This document shows positions 9,106-17,959 of a stretch of DNA of 64,000 nucleotides, piece after piece. The position numbers and the translations under genes are program-made. Every line of letters begins with the position of its first letter. Within the stretch, counting starts at the first letter, position 1. The notes under the pieces are model-generated. The model saw nothing but the letters and a program-made list of their open reading frames with translations. It was not told the origin of the DNA and searched no databases. The DNA comes from Shewanella psychrophila (lineage in GTDB: Bacteria; Pseudomonadota; Gammaproteobacteria; Enterobacterales; Shewanellaceae), in contig NZ_CP014782.1 of the NCBI RefSeq assembly GCF_002005305.1, forward strand, positions 3,658,001-3,722,000, in the 5' to 3' direction.

Positions 9106-9807
9106 ATGAATCTAAACCACGCCACTCGTCTGTTAATACTCGGCAGTATGATAAGCATTCCAGTCTCTGCCGCCGATTTAGAGATCAGCATCACCAACCT
9201 GACCCATGGCAACCACTTTACCCCTATCCTAATCACAGCCCATGATGATGCCAGTCACCTTTTCCAATCAGGAGAGATAGCCAGCCCTGCACTGCAGAAG
9301 ATGGCAGAGGGAGGAGATATTGCTGACTTAGCCACGGCAGCGATGGGCAACAATGAGATAACGGTGGAGAACCCAGCCATGGGACTCTTAGCTGCAGGCG
9401 CTAAAACTGGTGGTATCATGTTAGATACACAAGCTATGACTCATCTGTCGGTAGTCGCTATGGTGTTACCCACCAACGATGCTTTCATCGGTTTAGATGC
9501 ATGGGAGATACCTACAACGGCTGGCACCTATACCCTTAACCTCAATGCTTATGATGCTGGCACCGAAGCGAATGATGAAATAATTAATGGCGGTGGCATG
9601 CCTGGAGCACCTGGGATACCTGCAGCACCTGGCGGCGATGGTGGCACTAATGGCACCGGAGTAATGGACACCAGCAGCAATACGAATGTTCATATCCATC
9701 CTGGTGTATTAGGCGATACAGATACGGCTGGTGGCATGAGTGACGTCGATAGTCGCATCCACAGATGGCTAAACCCGGTCGCTAGAGTCGTCGTGGTCGT
9801 TAAATAA
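9106..9807 (+). CDS. Exported spondin-domain-like protein
   Basis: A 233-residue protein with a signal peptide (about 1-22, ending SVSAA). The mature part begins DLEISITNLTHGNHFTPILI, the pattern of bacterial spondin_N-domain proteins, and continues with TNDAFIGLDAWEIP and YDAGTEANDE. A glycine/proline-rich low-complexity segment (about 165-186) precedes a HIHPGVLGD motif and the final strand LNPVARVVV. The next gene encodes a lipoprotein paralog 10 nt downstream, and a two-component system follows, so a surface role linked to that sensor is plausible. The ligand is unknown. Confidence 0.75.
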   Translation: MNLNHATRLLILGSMISIPVSAADLEISITNLTHGNHFTPILITAHDDASHLFQSGEIASPALQKMAEGGDIADLATAAMGNNEITVENPAMGLLAAGAKTGGIMLDTQAMTHLSVVAMVLPTNDAFIGLDAWEIPTTAGTYTLNLNAYDAGTEANDEIINGGGMPGAPGIPAAPGGDGGTNGTGVMDTSSNTNVHIHPGVLGDTDTAGGMSDVDSRIHRWLNPVARVVVVVK

Positions 9808-9817
9808 GGGGCAAATT

Positions 9818-10546
9818 ATGAGCATCATCAAACAAATGACCCATAAGCGACTCACTGCCTCCATGGTGATCGCTACTCTGTTCACCCTGAGTGCATGTTC
9901 AGATAATGACAATGACGCCATGGATACACCTGAGCCAACCCCTGTCCCGACACAAGATTACCGAGTGACAGTGACTAACTTGACCGCTAACCAACCTATG
10001 TCTCCAATCGCCTTGATAAGGCATTCAGCAGATATGACAGCATGGCAAACTGGTGGGTCAGCCAGCCTTCCTCTGGAAACTTTAGCCGAATCGGGTGATA
10101 GTGCAGGCTTTGCCGATATGGATGGTGTGGATGCACTCGTCAATGGTCAAGGAGTTTTACCCTCTGGCATGACAGAGAGTATCGAACTCAAGCTTAGCCA
10201 AGATGAGGTCTCTTCAATCTCGGTGCTAACCATGTTAGTTAACACTAATGACGCCTTCGCCGGGCTAAATAGCGTTTCTCTGGTGGATCTAACAATCAAC
10301 ACCAAAGTGACATTTAGCTCCATCGCCTACGATGCAGGCACCGAAGCCAACTCCGAAGCTAAGGGAAGCATTCCCGGACCAGCAGACAGCGGAGAAGGCT
10401 TTAATGCCATGCGAGACGATGTTGATAGGGTTCATGCTCACCCAGGTGTCATCAGCGCCGACGATGGATTGGCCGATTCGGTATTATCAGCCTCCCATAG
10501 GTTCGATAACCCTGTTCTGAGCATCTCAATCGAACGACTGAGATAA
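9818..10546 (+). CDS. Spondin-domain-like lipoprotein
   Basis: A 242-residue paralog of the preceding gene. The signal peptide ends in a lipobox (TLSAC, Cys near residue 27), followed by an acidic and proline-rich spacer (DNDNDAMDTPEPTPVPT), so it is probably membrane anchored. The spondin-like domain begins YRVTVTNLTANQPMSPIALI and shares the same landmarks: TNDAFAGLNSV, YDAGTEANSE and VHAHPGVISADDG, then FDNPVLSISIERL. The 10-nt gap to the upstream gene indicates one operon giving a secreted and an anchored version of the same fold. The response regulator starts 80 nt downstream. Confidence 0.75.
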   Translation: MSIIKQMTHKRLTASMVIATLFTLSACSDNDNDAMDTPEPTPVPTQDYRVTVTNLTANQPMSPIALIRHSADMTAWQTGGSASLPLETLAESGDSAGFADMDGVDALVNGQGVLPSGMTESIELKLSQDEVSSISVLTMLVNTNDAFAGLNSVSLVDLTINTKVTFSSIAYDAGTEANSEAKGSIPGPADSGEGFNAMRDDVDRVHAHPGVISADDGLADSVLSASHRFDNPVLSISIERLR

Positions 10547-10626
10547 GCATGAGAAAATAATTGTTCGAAATAAATACCGCCCGAATCAGGTCTATTGATT
10601 TACGGATCTGCTTTGGGTGACTCAAG

Positions 10627-11367
10627 ATGAATGGAACACAGAAGGCATTTGGTGAACACTATAGCCACCACATATTAATTGTGGAAGATGAGCCTGATCT
10701 GGCGAACTTGATCAAACTCAATCTCAATACTTTAAGCTATGGAGTGTCCCATAGCACGACATTGAAACATGCCAGAGAAACATTAGAGATAAGGCATTTT
10801 GATCTCATTCTCATCGATCGCATGCTTCCCGACGGAGATGGCATCATGCTGTGTCAGCAACTCAGAGAATCGGGCCAAACTGTGCCATGTATGATGTTGA
10901 CGGCTAAAGATTCCGAGGCCGATATTGTACTCGGATTAGAAGCCGGAGCAGATGATTACTTAGTCAAACCATTCAGCGTCTTAGAGTTGAGAGCTAGAGT
11001 CAAAGCCTTACTACGCAGGAGCCACTTGATTGAAGACCAACAGGAATCACAGCTGGATTTCAATGGCATAACCATTAACTGTACCACTCGAGAAGTGATA
11101 GCTTTCGATACCAATTTGGACCTCACAGCCAGAGAGTTTGATCTCTTACTGTTTATGGCTAAGCATCCAAAGCAAGTATTCAGCCGTATGCAGCTGCTGG
11201 AAGCCGTCTGGGGCTACTCATATAGCGGATATGAACATACAGTCAATAGCCATATCAACCGCCTGAGAGCCAAACTGTCCCATTGTTCATCCACTGCCGA
11301 TCTGGTGAAAACAGTTTGGGGAGTAGGATACAAATTCTCACCACCAAGCCAAACCTTGAACCATTAA
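10627..11367 (+). CDS. OmpR/PhoB-family response regulator
   Basis: A 246-residue DNA-binding regulator. The receiver domain (about 16-130) has acidic residues in VEDEPDL, the phospho-acceptor Asp64 in LILIDRMLPDGDG and the conserved Lys in DDYLVKPF. The C-terminal winged helix contains LTAREFDLLLFMAKHPKQVF and ends GVGYKF, typical of the OmpR/PhoB class. It is followed by its probable sensor kinase after 53 nt and preceded by two spondin-like genes on the same strand, suggesting that the system senses through or controls those surface proteins. Its DNA target is not identifiable here. Confidence 0.9.
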   Translation: MNGTQKAFGEHYSHHILIVEDEPDLANLIKLNLNTLSYGVSHSTTLKHARETLEIRHFDLILIDRMLPDGDGIMLCQQLRESGQTVPCMMLTAKDSEADIVLGLEAGADDYLVKPFSVLELRARVKALLRRSHLIEDQQESQLDFNGITINCTTREVIAFDTNLDLTAREFDLLLFMAKHPKQVFSRMQLLEAVWGYSYSGYEHTVNSHINRLRAKLSHCSSTADLVKTVWGVGYKFSPPSQTLNH

Positions 11368-11420
11368 TGAATCTGGATGGTGGGCTCGATGAACTGGTGA
11401 ACCTATCTAAGGCCTAAACT

Positions 11421-12896
11421 ATGAAGAGTTTATTTAGTCGACTGCTCTTGTCGGCGAGTGTGATTGTTTTCATCTTGATACTGGCCGTTTGGCAGTGGTT
11501 TCAATTCAGTCAAGATTTTAGCCGTAACCAGGTACAACAATCTCTACACCAAGAGTTAGCCCTGCATATGGCGCACATTAATCCCTTGCTGTCCCAAGGA
11601 ATCACCTCAGATGCAGCATTAAAAGAAGCCTTTCATGACTTCATGCTTCTGGGGCCCAGTTTCGAGATTTACACCTTAGACATTCAAGGCAATGTCATCG
11701 CCTACGATGCAAACGAAGAGAAAATAAAACGTCCACAAATATCGACTCAACCCATAGAGGCCTTCATCGAAGGTGGTGAACTGCCAATTAAAGGCATGGA
11801 TCCTCGCTCACCAGATAGCAATAAAATATTCTCAGCAGCTCATCTGCAAGAAGCCTCAGGCAAGATCACAGGTTACCTCTATGTCATCATAGGTGGTGAA
11901 GATTTTGATATGTGGCAATCCTTGGTCAGTGAACACCAAGCACCGCGGATCTGGGGAGGTATGCTCATCGGCTCTAGTATCTTTGCTTTACTGTTATTTG
12001 CCTTATTAGCCAGATACTTGACCGCGCCTCTATCCAGACTTGAACAAGACTTACGTCTAGTAGAAAACCAAAAGCTCGCCGATGGTTTAAGCCTATCTAA
12101 TGATTACCGGGGTAGCATAGAGATCCGTCAATTAAGCTTACATATAAAACGCTTACTCAAGGAAATAAGTCAGCAACATCTCGCCATCAATCGCCAGCAG
12201 CAGGCGAGGCATGACTTCATGCTGCATCTATCACATGATCTTAAGACCCCGCTCACTTCACTGCAGGGATATATCGATACTTGGCTATTATTGCCTGCCA
12301 ATGAGCGCAGTAGTGACCTCATCGAAGTCGCCGCCAACTCAGGAAAATATATACAGCAACTTCTTAGCCAGATGCTGGAGCTAGCTGCACTGGAAAACGG
12401 TCAAATCACCCCAGAATTTAAAGAGACCAGGCTGAGTTTATTGCTAGAGGAATTAAAGCAATACTTTACTCCCAGAGCCAATACACAAAAGGTGCGGCTC
12501 GACTTTGAAGTAGACGAGAACCTATCAATCATCACCGACCCTCAAATATTAATGCGAGTCCTATCTAACCTTGTAGATAATGCCATTCGCTATACACCAT
12601 CGGGTGGCATCATAAGTATTAAGCTGATCGCCGCCAACACAAGTCCAGAAGCTCAAAGCCACCAGCGTATTTGGCTCAGCGTATCCGATAACGGCTCTGG
12701 CATGCATAAACATGAGCTTCAGGCACTACAACAGATGCGCAATAAACCTAGCTTTAAACGCGATGATATCTTGCCTCAACTCGGTGTGGGGCTGGCGATA
12801 GTGAGACAATTACTAGGCCTACTTGAGTGCAATATAGATATCAATAGCACCCCGGGAGAAGGCAGCTGCTTCCAGATTGAGTTGCAGAAAATCTAG
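11421..12896 (+). CDS. Membrane sensor histidine kinase
   Basis: A 491-residue inner-membrane kinase. TM1 spans about 5-27 and TM2 about 179-200, enclosing a periplasmic sensor of roughly 150 residues; a HAMP region follows. The phospho-acceptor is His272 in LHLSHDLKTPL. The ATPase domain has the N box (LVDNAIRYTPSGG), the G1 box (VSDNGSGM), GVGLAIVRQLL and TPGEGSCFQIEL. It is the partner of the OmpR-type regulator just upstream. The periplasmic domain resembles no sensor I can name; the adjacent spondin-like proteins are the obvious candidates for contact. Confidence 0.9.
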   Translation: MKSLFSRLLLSASVIVFILILAVWQWFQFSQDFSRNQVQQSLHQELALHMAHINPLLSQGITSDAALKEAFHDFMLLGPSFEIYTLDIQGNVIAYDANEEKIKRPQISTQPIEAFIEGGELPIKGMDPRSPDSNKIFSAAHLQEASGKITGYLYVIIGGEDFDMWQSLVSEHQAPRIWGGMLIGSSIFALLLFALLARYLTAPLSRLEQDLRLVENQKLADGLSLSNDYRGSIEIRQLSLHIKRLLKEISQQHLAINRQQQARHDFMLHLSHDLKTPLTSLQGYIDTWLLLPANERSSDLIEVAANSGKYIQQLLSQMLELAALENGQITPEFKETRLSLLLEELKQYFTPRANTQKVRLDFEVDENLSIITDPQILMRVLSNLVDNAIRYTPSGGIISIKLIAANTSPEAQSHQRIWLSVSDNGSGMHKHELQALQQMRNKPSFKRDDILPQLGVGLAIVRQLLGLLECNIDINSTPGEGSCFQIELQKI

Positions 12897-13200
12897 TCTA
12901 GATTTGAATTTGATAAATGACAGAGCAAAAAAAGACCCGCCCTGAAGGCGTAATGCCGATCACTTAGTCACTATTTTGCATACATAATCACTTTTTATTC
13001 ACTTTCTGAATTAACGGAATTTGTGTAGCAATCATTGACTAACAGCAGAACGAGTAAGGGCTACAGCCAGATTTAGATTAAATCCCCTGTAGCCCTTATT
13101 TTATCAATATTTTTTCTTAACTTACCGGCATTAGCCCTGAAGGCGAGTCTTCTCGAATAACATATCGCTAATGACTTATTCCTAAGCGCTTAGCTATAAG
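12897..13200. other. Gap between convergent kinase gene and hemE
   Basis: A 304-nt gap. It holds the inverted repeat at 13055-13098 and two short occurrences of gccctgaaggcg (about 12938 and 13134). No coding potential was recognised. Confidence 0.5.
13055..13108 (+). terminator. Long-arm hairpin terminator candidate
   Basis: Perfect 12-bp arms taagggctacag (13055-13066) and ctgtagccctta (13087-13098) with a 20-nt loop, followed by ttttatc. It sits between the convergent kinase gene and hemE and could end transcription from the left. Confidence 0.6.
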
Positions 13201-14265
13201 TTACTTATGGTATTGAGCCGACAGTTCATGCACAGACTTGATAAATGCACCTGCATGCTCAGGATCGACATGTTGATGGATACCATGGCCTAAGTTAAAT
13301 ACATGGCCAGTTCCTTCGCCGTAGCTTGCAAGGATTTGATCAACTTCTTGATGAATACGCTCAGGTGAAGCATAAAGTACCGAAGGATCCATATTGCCCT
13401 GAAGTGCGACTTTATTCCCGACACGACGACGTGCGTCACCAAGATCAACCGTCCAATCCAGACCCAATGCATCACAACCAGTCTCAGCCATAGACTCTAA
13501 CCATAAACCGCCACCTTTAGTGAACAGGGTTACAGGAACCTGACGACCGTCTGCATGACGAGTCAGACCATCGACTATCTTCTGCATATAACGAAGTGAG
13601 AATTCACGGTAAGCATGGTGGGACAGTGCGCCACCCCAGGAATCGAAAATCATCAAAGATTGTGCGCCGTTAGCCACTTGTGCATTCAGATATAGAATCA
13701 CTGAATCGGCAAGTTTATCTAACAGCATGTGCAAGGCTGCTGGCTCTTCGTAGGCCATCTTCTTGATCTTCTCGAACGTCTTGCTTGAACCACCCTCAAC
13801 CATATAAGTGGCGAGTGTCCATGGAGAACCAGAGAAACCAATTAGTGGTACTTCACCCTTAAGCTCACGACGAATGGTACTTACGGCACGCATCACATAG
13901 CCTAACTCATCTTCCGGATCTGGAATTGAGAGCTTTTTAATAGCATCAATAGTATCGGTCGGGCGCTGGAAACGTGGGCCTTCGCCAGTCTCGAAATATA
14001 GACCTAAACCCATGGCATCTGGAATAGTCAGAATATCAGAGAATAAAATAGCGGCATCCAGATCATAACGGCGTAGTGGCTGTAGCGTCACTTCACAAGC
14101 CAAGTCCTGATCCTTACAAAGAGACATGAAGTCACCGGCCTGAGCACGTGTAGCTTTATATTCTGGAAGATAACGGCCAGCTTGACGCATCATCCATACA
14201 GGAGTTCTGTCGACAGGTTGTTGCAACAACGCACGTAAATAACGATCATTCTTTAATTCTGCCAT
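13201..14265 (-). CDS. hemE: Uroporphyrinogen III decarboxylase
   Basis: Decarboxylates the four acetate groups of uroporphyrinogen III to give coproporphyrinogen III in heme synthesis; soluble, cytosolic. The 354-residue length is normal. The N-terminal signature MMRQAGRYLPEYK is intact, as are the active-site loop AAILFSDILTIPDAMGLG with its catalytic Asp, GFSGSPWTLATYMVEGG, and the C-terminal FNLGHGIHQHVDPEHAGAF. It is divergent from rsd, with a candidate small RNA in the shared gap. A typical single gene in Shewanella. Confidence 0.98.
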   Translation of the reverse strand: MAELKNDRYLRALLQQPVDRTPVWMMRQAGRYLPEYKATRAQAGDFMSLCKDQDLACEVTLQPLRRYDLDAAILFSDILTIPDAMGLGLYFETGEGPRFQRPTDTIDAIKKLSIPDPEDELGYVMRAVSTIRRELKGEVPLIGFSGSPWTLATYMVEGGSSKTFEKIKKMAYEEPAALHMLLDKLADSVILYLNAQVANGAQSLMIFDSWGGALSHHAYREFSLRYMQKIVDGLTRHADGRQVPVTLFTKGGGLWLESMAETGCDALGLDWTVDLGDARRRVGNKVALQGNMDPSVLYASPERIHQEVDQILASYGEGTGHVFNLGHGIHQHVDPEHAGAFIKSVHELSAQYHK

Positions 14266-14480
14266 TTGGCTTGATTCCTAAACTTATAGTGATATCCGCT
14301 TGGGTCGCTAGTTTAGCATTTACGTTAATAAAGTAACCTTAATCTGAGTATTTATGTGACAAAGCCCCCCAGATACGTAATTTTTCCCTAATGAGCCGCT
14401 CTAATGCACCCTACAGCACATTTTAAGTAAAATACCCTGATAAAAAATAGTGTTAATGTTCCCAATATGACAGAAAAAAG

Positions 14481-14509
14481 TTGCACACATCTTCAGCCTT
14501 TGGTATAAA
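14481..14509 (+). promoter_or_regulatory. Sigma70-type promoter of candidate sRNA
   Basis: TTGCAC (14481-14486) and TATAAA (14504-14509) are separated by exactly 17 bp. The discriminator aagtctgcgc is partly GC-rich. A purine start at about 14516 is expected. Confidence 0.75.
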
Positions 14510-14515
14510 AAGTCT

Positions 14516-14609
14516 GCGCTAGCAAGAACAATCAAGAAGCTCGTCGCATCGAGCCCGCAAAACCTTTACTCGCCCAGCGATAGATTTCTATCGCTGGGCA
14601 TTTTATTTT
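14516..14609 (+). ncRNA. Candidate small RNA between hemE and rsd
   Basis: About 94 nt from the predicted start to the end of the T tract. A 5' hairpin has arms gctcg (14539-14543) and cgagc (14550-14554); an unpaired A-rich stretch follows; then comes a strong terminator with perfect 12-bp arms gcccagcgatag (14572-14583) and ctatcgctgggc (14588-14599), loop attt and tail attttattttc. No reading frame with a ribosome site is present. The layout is that of an Hfq-type regulatory RNA. I do not recognise it as a named family, and rsd starts 160 nt downstream, so it is probably not just a leader. Confidence 0.65.
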
Positions 14610-14769
14610 CTAGGGGATTCAACTCTCTATCCCACTTCGATTTCTGTATACAAAACAGCCATCTTAACTATTTTAGAATATCTCACTTATATCGGCGAAA
14701 ATGGTTGATCAATACCCTATTTGTCACCTACATTAGAAGTCAGGGAAGCACTTTAAAACGGGAACAATC

Positions 14770-15237
14770 ATGTTAAAACAACTCGAAAAAGCTGAAAAAA
14801 AGTGGGGCGGCTCTAACACTCTTATCGATCATTGGCTTAATAATCGTCGCCAACTACTGATCAATTATTGCCAAATTGCCGGCATCCCGCCCTACGAATC
14901 TACCGAGAAGTCACTTCCCACAGTCAAGACAGTTAAAGAGTTTTGTGATCTCTTAGTAGACTATGTCTCCGAAGGACATTTCGAAGTCTATGATCGAGTC
15001 GTCACAGCCTGTGAGAGAAATGGAACATCGAGTAAGTCTTTGGCACAAAACCTTGTCCCACGAATAAGTGAAACTACAGATTCGGCCTTAGACTTCAATG
15101 AAAAATATACCGAATCCGTCGATGATCAAATCCTATATCAACTCGATAAAGATCTATCGTCATTGGGTCACGCAATGGAAACCCGTTTCGAATTAGAAGA
15201 TGAGCTGCTGGAAGTGCTGCACACTAAACACTCATAA
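14770..15237 (+). CDS. rsd: Regulator of sigma D, Rsd/AlgQ family
   Basis: A 155-residue anti-sigma factor that binds RpoD region 4 and helps shift RNA polymerase toward alternative sigma factors in stationary phase. The N-terminus MLKQLEKAEKKWGGSNTLIDHWLNNRRQLLINYC is characteristic, and the protein is all-helical as expected. Length is normal. In Shewanella and relatives it commonly neighbours hemE, as here. A hairpin at 15287-15310 separates it from the convergent lipoprotein gene. It may have a regulated promoter of its own in the 504-nt gap upstream. Confidence 0.93.
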   Translation: MLKQLEKAEKKWGGSNTLIDHWLNNRRQLLINYCQIAGIPPYESTEKSLPTVKTVKEFCDLLVDYVSEGHFEVYDRVVTACERNGTSSKSLAQNLVPRISETTDSALDFNEKYTESVDDQILYQLDKDLSSLGHAMETRFELEDELLEVLHTKHS

Positions 15238-15286
15238 CTCTCGAAATAGATATCCGTTATAACGAATAAGAGTAGAGTAAACACTA

Positions 15287-15316
15287 GCCAAGCTCCCCGT
15301 CTTTCTTGGCTTTACT
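15287..15316 (+). terminator. Hairpin terminator after rsd
   Basis: Arms gccaag (15287-15292) and cttggc (15305-15310) extend outward with agtaa/ttact pairing; tail tttacttt. It lies between convergent rsd and the lipoprotein gene. Confidence 0.6.
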
Positions 15317-15325
15317 TTACACACT

Positions 15326-16663
15326 CTAGTAAACCCCAACTTTCACAATACGGTAGATGATTAATGCGTTGCCCTCACCCAAGGTCAAAATAACGAAATC
15401 ATCACTTGGGGTAACCAGCACCGAAGAAACACCAGTTAGTTCACTGAGCTTATCCTGCTCCTCACTCGAATCACTGGTCTGTAAACTGTGTTTGAAAACC
15501 AAGTGACCCTTCGACTCTCTGATAAAATAATTTAATGCCCCATCCTCCTCAGCAGTAACAAACAAATGGTTGCCATCAGAGGTCAACGCCAGATTTCCCG
15601 CTCCAGCCAAAGCTAAGCTAGAACCGAGCTCAGAACTAGAACCAGCACTAGAGTCAGCGCCTAAATCGACTGTTTGCGTTAATGTCTGCACATGCTGATA
15701 CTCACCGGTATTTTCACGCTTAAAAACCATTAGCGAACCCGTGCCTGAACAAGCCACATAGAGCCAAGCATTATCTTTAGATACGAGTAGGCTCTGAGGG
15801 TTAACTAATGCATCTAACCCTTGCTTTCGCTGACTAATGGTTTGCTTCCATACCAAGTTGCCACTGACCTCTCTTTTGAAAATGCTTATTGAGTTATCTT
15901 CGAATGCCGAGGCAAATACCTGAGTACCGTCCGGAGATACCGTTACTCCCACGGCTCCACTTAGCCCATATTCCTCTCCACCGAGTAACTTGTCGTAACT
16001 GGTAAACATTTGCCTTAGCTGGGCCTTACCACCATCGCCAAGATCAAATACGCTCAGGCTATTACTCTTATAACCCGTCACCAAAAGTTGTCGCGGCTCA
16101 GTCGTTATAGCCACATCCCATGCACCTAGCAACCCGAGAGTATCCAGATCTCCAATGGGTCGCTCATCTTTAAATATTCTCTCAGAGCTAAGGCCATCGT
16201 AGAGTAATTGATGAAAAGACCAGATATGATCCTCTCCCCTCTTTAATACCAGTAAAGCGCTGCCATAGAAACTAACGATATAGGCATATTGTCCGTCACC
16301 AGAAAGCACCAAATTAGAGGCCCCGGCCAAGACATCCATTTCACTACTCAAGTTATCTAAGCTCAGATCTCCACTGCGAATGACTTGCCTTAAGGTTGGC
16401 TTGAACGACTCATCCAGGTCAAAAACAGCCACAGAATCATCATCGCCACTTGCGATTAACAGCTGAGTCTCATCCGGTGTTATAACCGCAGCATGGGCAT
16501 TATCTAAGCCTTCAACCCCACCTTCACCTTGTCTGAGTATATGGACTGGGATCAATCTGATTTCCATGGAGCTTTGATCTTTATTCGAAACATCATGAGT
16601 GATAGCACTACATGCCGATAGCATGAGGAAAATTGTGATCTGGAGCAGTTGTTGATTGGACAT
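15326..16663 (-). CDS. Beta-propeller lipoprotein
   Basis: A 445-residue exported protein. The signal peptide ends in a lipobox (LMLSAC, Cys18), so it is probably anchored at the periplasmic or outer surface. The mature part is a series of beta-sheet repeats of the pattern VTPDETQLLIASGDDDSVAVF, LVLSGDGQYAYIVS, VSPDGTQVFASAFEDNSISIF and LTSDGNHLFVTAEEDGALNYF, about seven blades, as in lactonase/YncE-type propellers. No catalytic residues can be assigned. Its start codon directly abuts the stop of the nitrilase upstream, so the two are probably translationally coupled and work together, for example on an exported or envelope substrate. Confidence 0.75.
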   Translation of the reverse strand: MSNQQLLQITIFLMLSACSAITHDVSNKDQSSMEIRLIPVHILRQGEGGVEGLDNAHAAVITPDETQLLIASGDDDSVAVFDLDESFKPTLRQVIRSGDLSLDNLSSEMDVLAGASNLVLSGDGQYAYIVSFYGSALLVLKRGEDHIWSFHQLLYDGLSSERIFKDERPIGDLDTLGLLGAWDVAITTEPRQLLVTGYKSNSLSVFDLGDGGKAQLRQMFTSYDKLLGGEEYGLSGAVGVTVSPDGTQVFASAFEDNSISIFKREVSGNLVWKQTISQRKQGLDALVNPQSLLVSKDNAWLYVACSGTGSLMVFKRENTGEYQHVQTLTQTVDLGADSSAGSSSELGSSLALAGAGNLALTSDGNHLFVTAEEDGALNYFIRESKGHLVFKHSLQTSDSSEEQDKLSELTGVSSVLVTPSDDFVILTLGEGNALIIYRIVKVGVY

Positions 16664-17599
16664 CTATTTAATCTTAATCGGGCTCTGAACTTGGGTATTA
16701 ACGCTAAGGGTAAATATATCTGGTCTCGAATAATGCCCCACCACATCTAATGCCCGCTTTGAGATTGCCGCTAATTTAATATCTATCTCGGCGTAGAGTA
16801 TGCCCTTCTCTTTTCTAAGAGGGCCAGCAACTATCTCACCACCAGGGGCGACAACCACTGAATCTCCCGGATTTATCCATTCATCACTGTCTGGGTACAA
16901 GTTATCTTTATCAGGAAAATCATCAGGAAGATCTCTGTGTTCCAATACCACGCCACAACAGATAACCCAACAGCGTCCCTCCCGCGCTATGTGCTGCATG
17001 GTGCCTAACCAAGCATCACCACTGTCATAAGTTGGTGCGATATAAATCTCCACTCCTTGAGAATAGAGAGTGTACCTTGCCAGAGGCATATAGCTCTCCC
17101 AACAGAGCAAGGTACTCAACCTGCCTACGGGCGATTCGACCACCTTAAGACTCGAGCCGTCGCCAAATCCCCACACCATACGTTCTGGATTAGTAGGCAT
17201 CAGCTTTCGATGTCGATTGAGTAGCTTGCCCTCCTCAGAGATAACGACAACTGTGTTGTACAGGGTCGCCCTGCTGCGCTCATTATCCCGTTCATTGAGA
17301 CCACAAACCACAGTCACCTGGTTAGCTTTGGCCGCATCGCACAAGGGAGCTAAGTCACCGTTTTCAATATTGACTGAACTGTCGAGTAATAGCCCATGCA
17401 ATGCTTCGCTCGTCCCCCAATCCATACCGGGTCTCAATCGCCAGATCCATGCTGGATACCCGGAGATAAAGGCTTCAGGAAATACCACTAGATTGGCACC
17501 AGACAAGGCGGCCTCTTGAATGAGTTGCACGGCCTTCTCTATGGTTTTATCACGATTTAATACGATCGAAGATTCTTGAACTATGGCCACTCTAGACAT
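16664..17599 (-). CDS. Nitrilase-superfamily hydrolase
   Basis: A 311-residue carbon-nitrogen hydrolase. The triad is visible: Glu42 in VVFPEAFISGYP, Lys132 in NRHRKLMPT and Cys166 in LLCWESYMPL. The long active-site segments (YPAWIWRLRPGMDWG and PTYDSGDAWLGTMQHIA) are those of true nitrilases or cyanide hydratase-like enzymes rather than amidases, so nitrile to acid plus ammonia is likely. The ATG at 17599 is chosen because GGATGGGG precedes it; the longer frame begins with TTG and lacks a site. Probably an operon with the propeller lipoprotein that starts immediately downstream. The natural nitrile is unknown. Confidence 0.88.
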   Translation of the reverse strand: MSRVAIVQESSIVLNRDKTIEKAVQLIQEAALSGANLVVFPEAFISGYPAWIWRLRPGMDWGTSEALHGLLLDSSVNIENGDLAPLCDAAKANQVTVVCGLNERDNERSRATLYNTVVVISEEGKLLNRHRKLMPTNPERMVWGFGDGSSLKVVESPVGRLSTLLCWESYMPLARYTLYSQGVEIYIAPTYDSGDAWLGTMQHIAREGRCWVICCGVVLEHRDLPDDFPDKDNLYPDSDEWINPGDSVVVAPGGEIVAGPLRKEKGILYAEIDIKLAAISKRALDVVGHYSRPDIFTLSVNTQVQSPIKIK

Positions 17600-17707
17600 A
17601 TAGACCCCATCCATCAGCAAAGCAGTACAGTCAATTGGTACAACTATAAATTTAGCCGAATAGAGCTATAACGCCAGTATTTCAGAACAGAGGAATATCT
17701 TAGGTGA

Positions 17708-17878
17708 CTAGTCTTTCTTCTCTATGGTGATCTCTAATACCTTACTGTCTGTGGCAAACCATTTCTGCACATAGAGGGTGCCAAGAACGGGGGCCTGACC
17801 CGGCTCAGGTATCTCCTGGTAGCGCACGCTATTTTTAGTTTCTTTCTCATATTCAAACTTAAGGATTTTCTTAGTCAT
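17708..17878 (-). CDS. Small conserved protein, 56 residues
   Basis: An ATG-initiated frame of 57 codons: MTKKILKFEYEKETKNSVRY, then a loop rich in P and G (EIPEPGQAPVLG), then TLYVQKWFATDSKVLEITIE and a KKD end. It looks like a compact all-beta protein. From memory, the EKETKN-V-RY and GTLYVQKW pattern belongs to a widespread family of about 55-residue proteins of unknown function found in bacteria and archaea. The upstream ribosome site is weak. It lies 108 nt upstream of the nitrilase start on the same strand. Confidence 0.7.
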   Translation of the reverse strand: MTKKILKFEYEKETKNSVRYQEIPEPGQAPVLGTLYVQKWFATDSKVLEITIEKKD

Positions 17879-17959
17879 ATTTTTCTGATTGCCTGTACAT
17901 ACTTAGCTAAAGATTTTGATAAACTAACATGACAGAAATTCAAAAACAGCTCACCATGT

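Larger units (their letters stand above)
14266..14769. other. Intergenic region hemE-rsd
   Basis: A 504-nt gap between divergent hemE and rsd. Its centre (14481-14610) holds a consensus-like promoter, a short transcript region and an intrinsic terminator, read here as an RNA gene. The rest is AT-rich and should contain the hemE and rsd promoters. No short protein gene was recognised. Confidence 0.7.
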
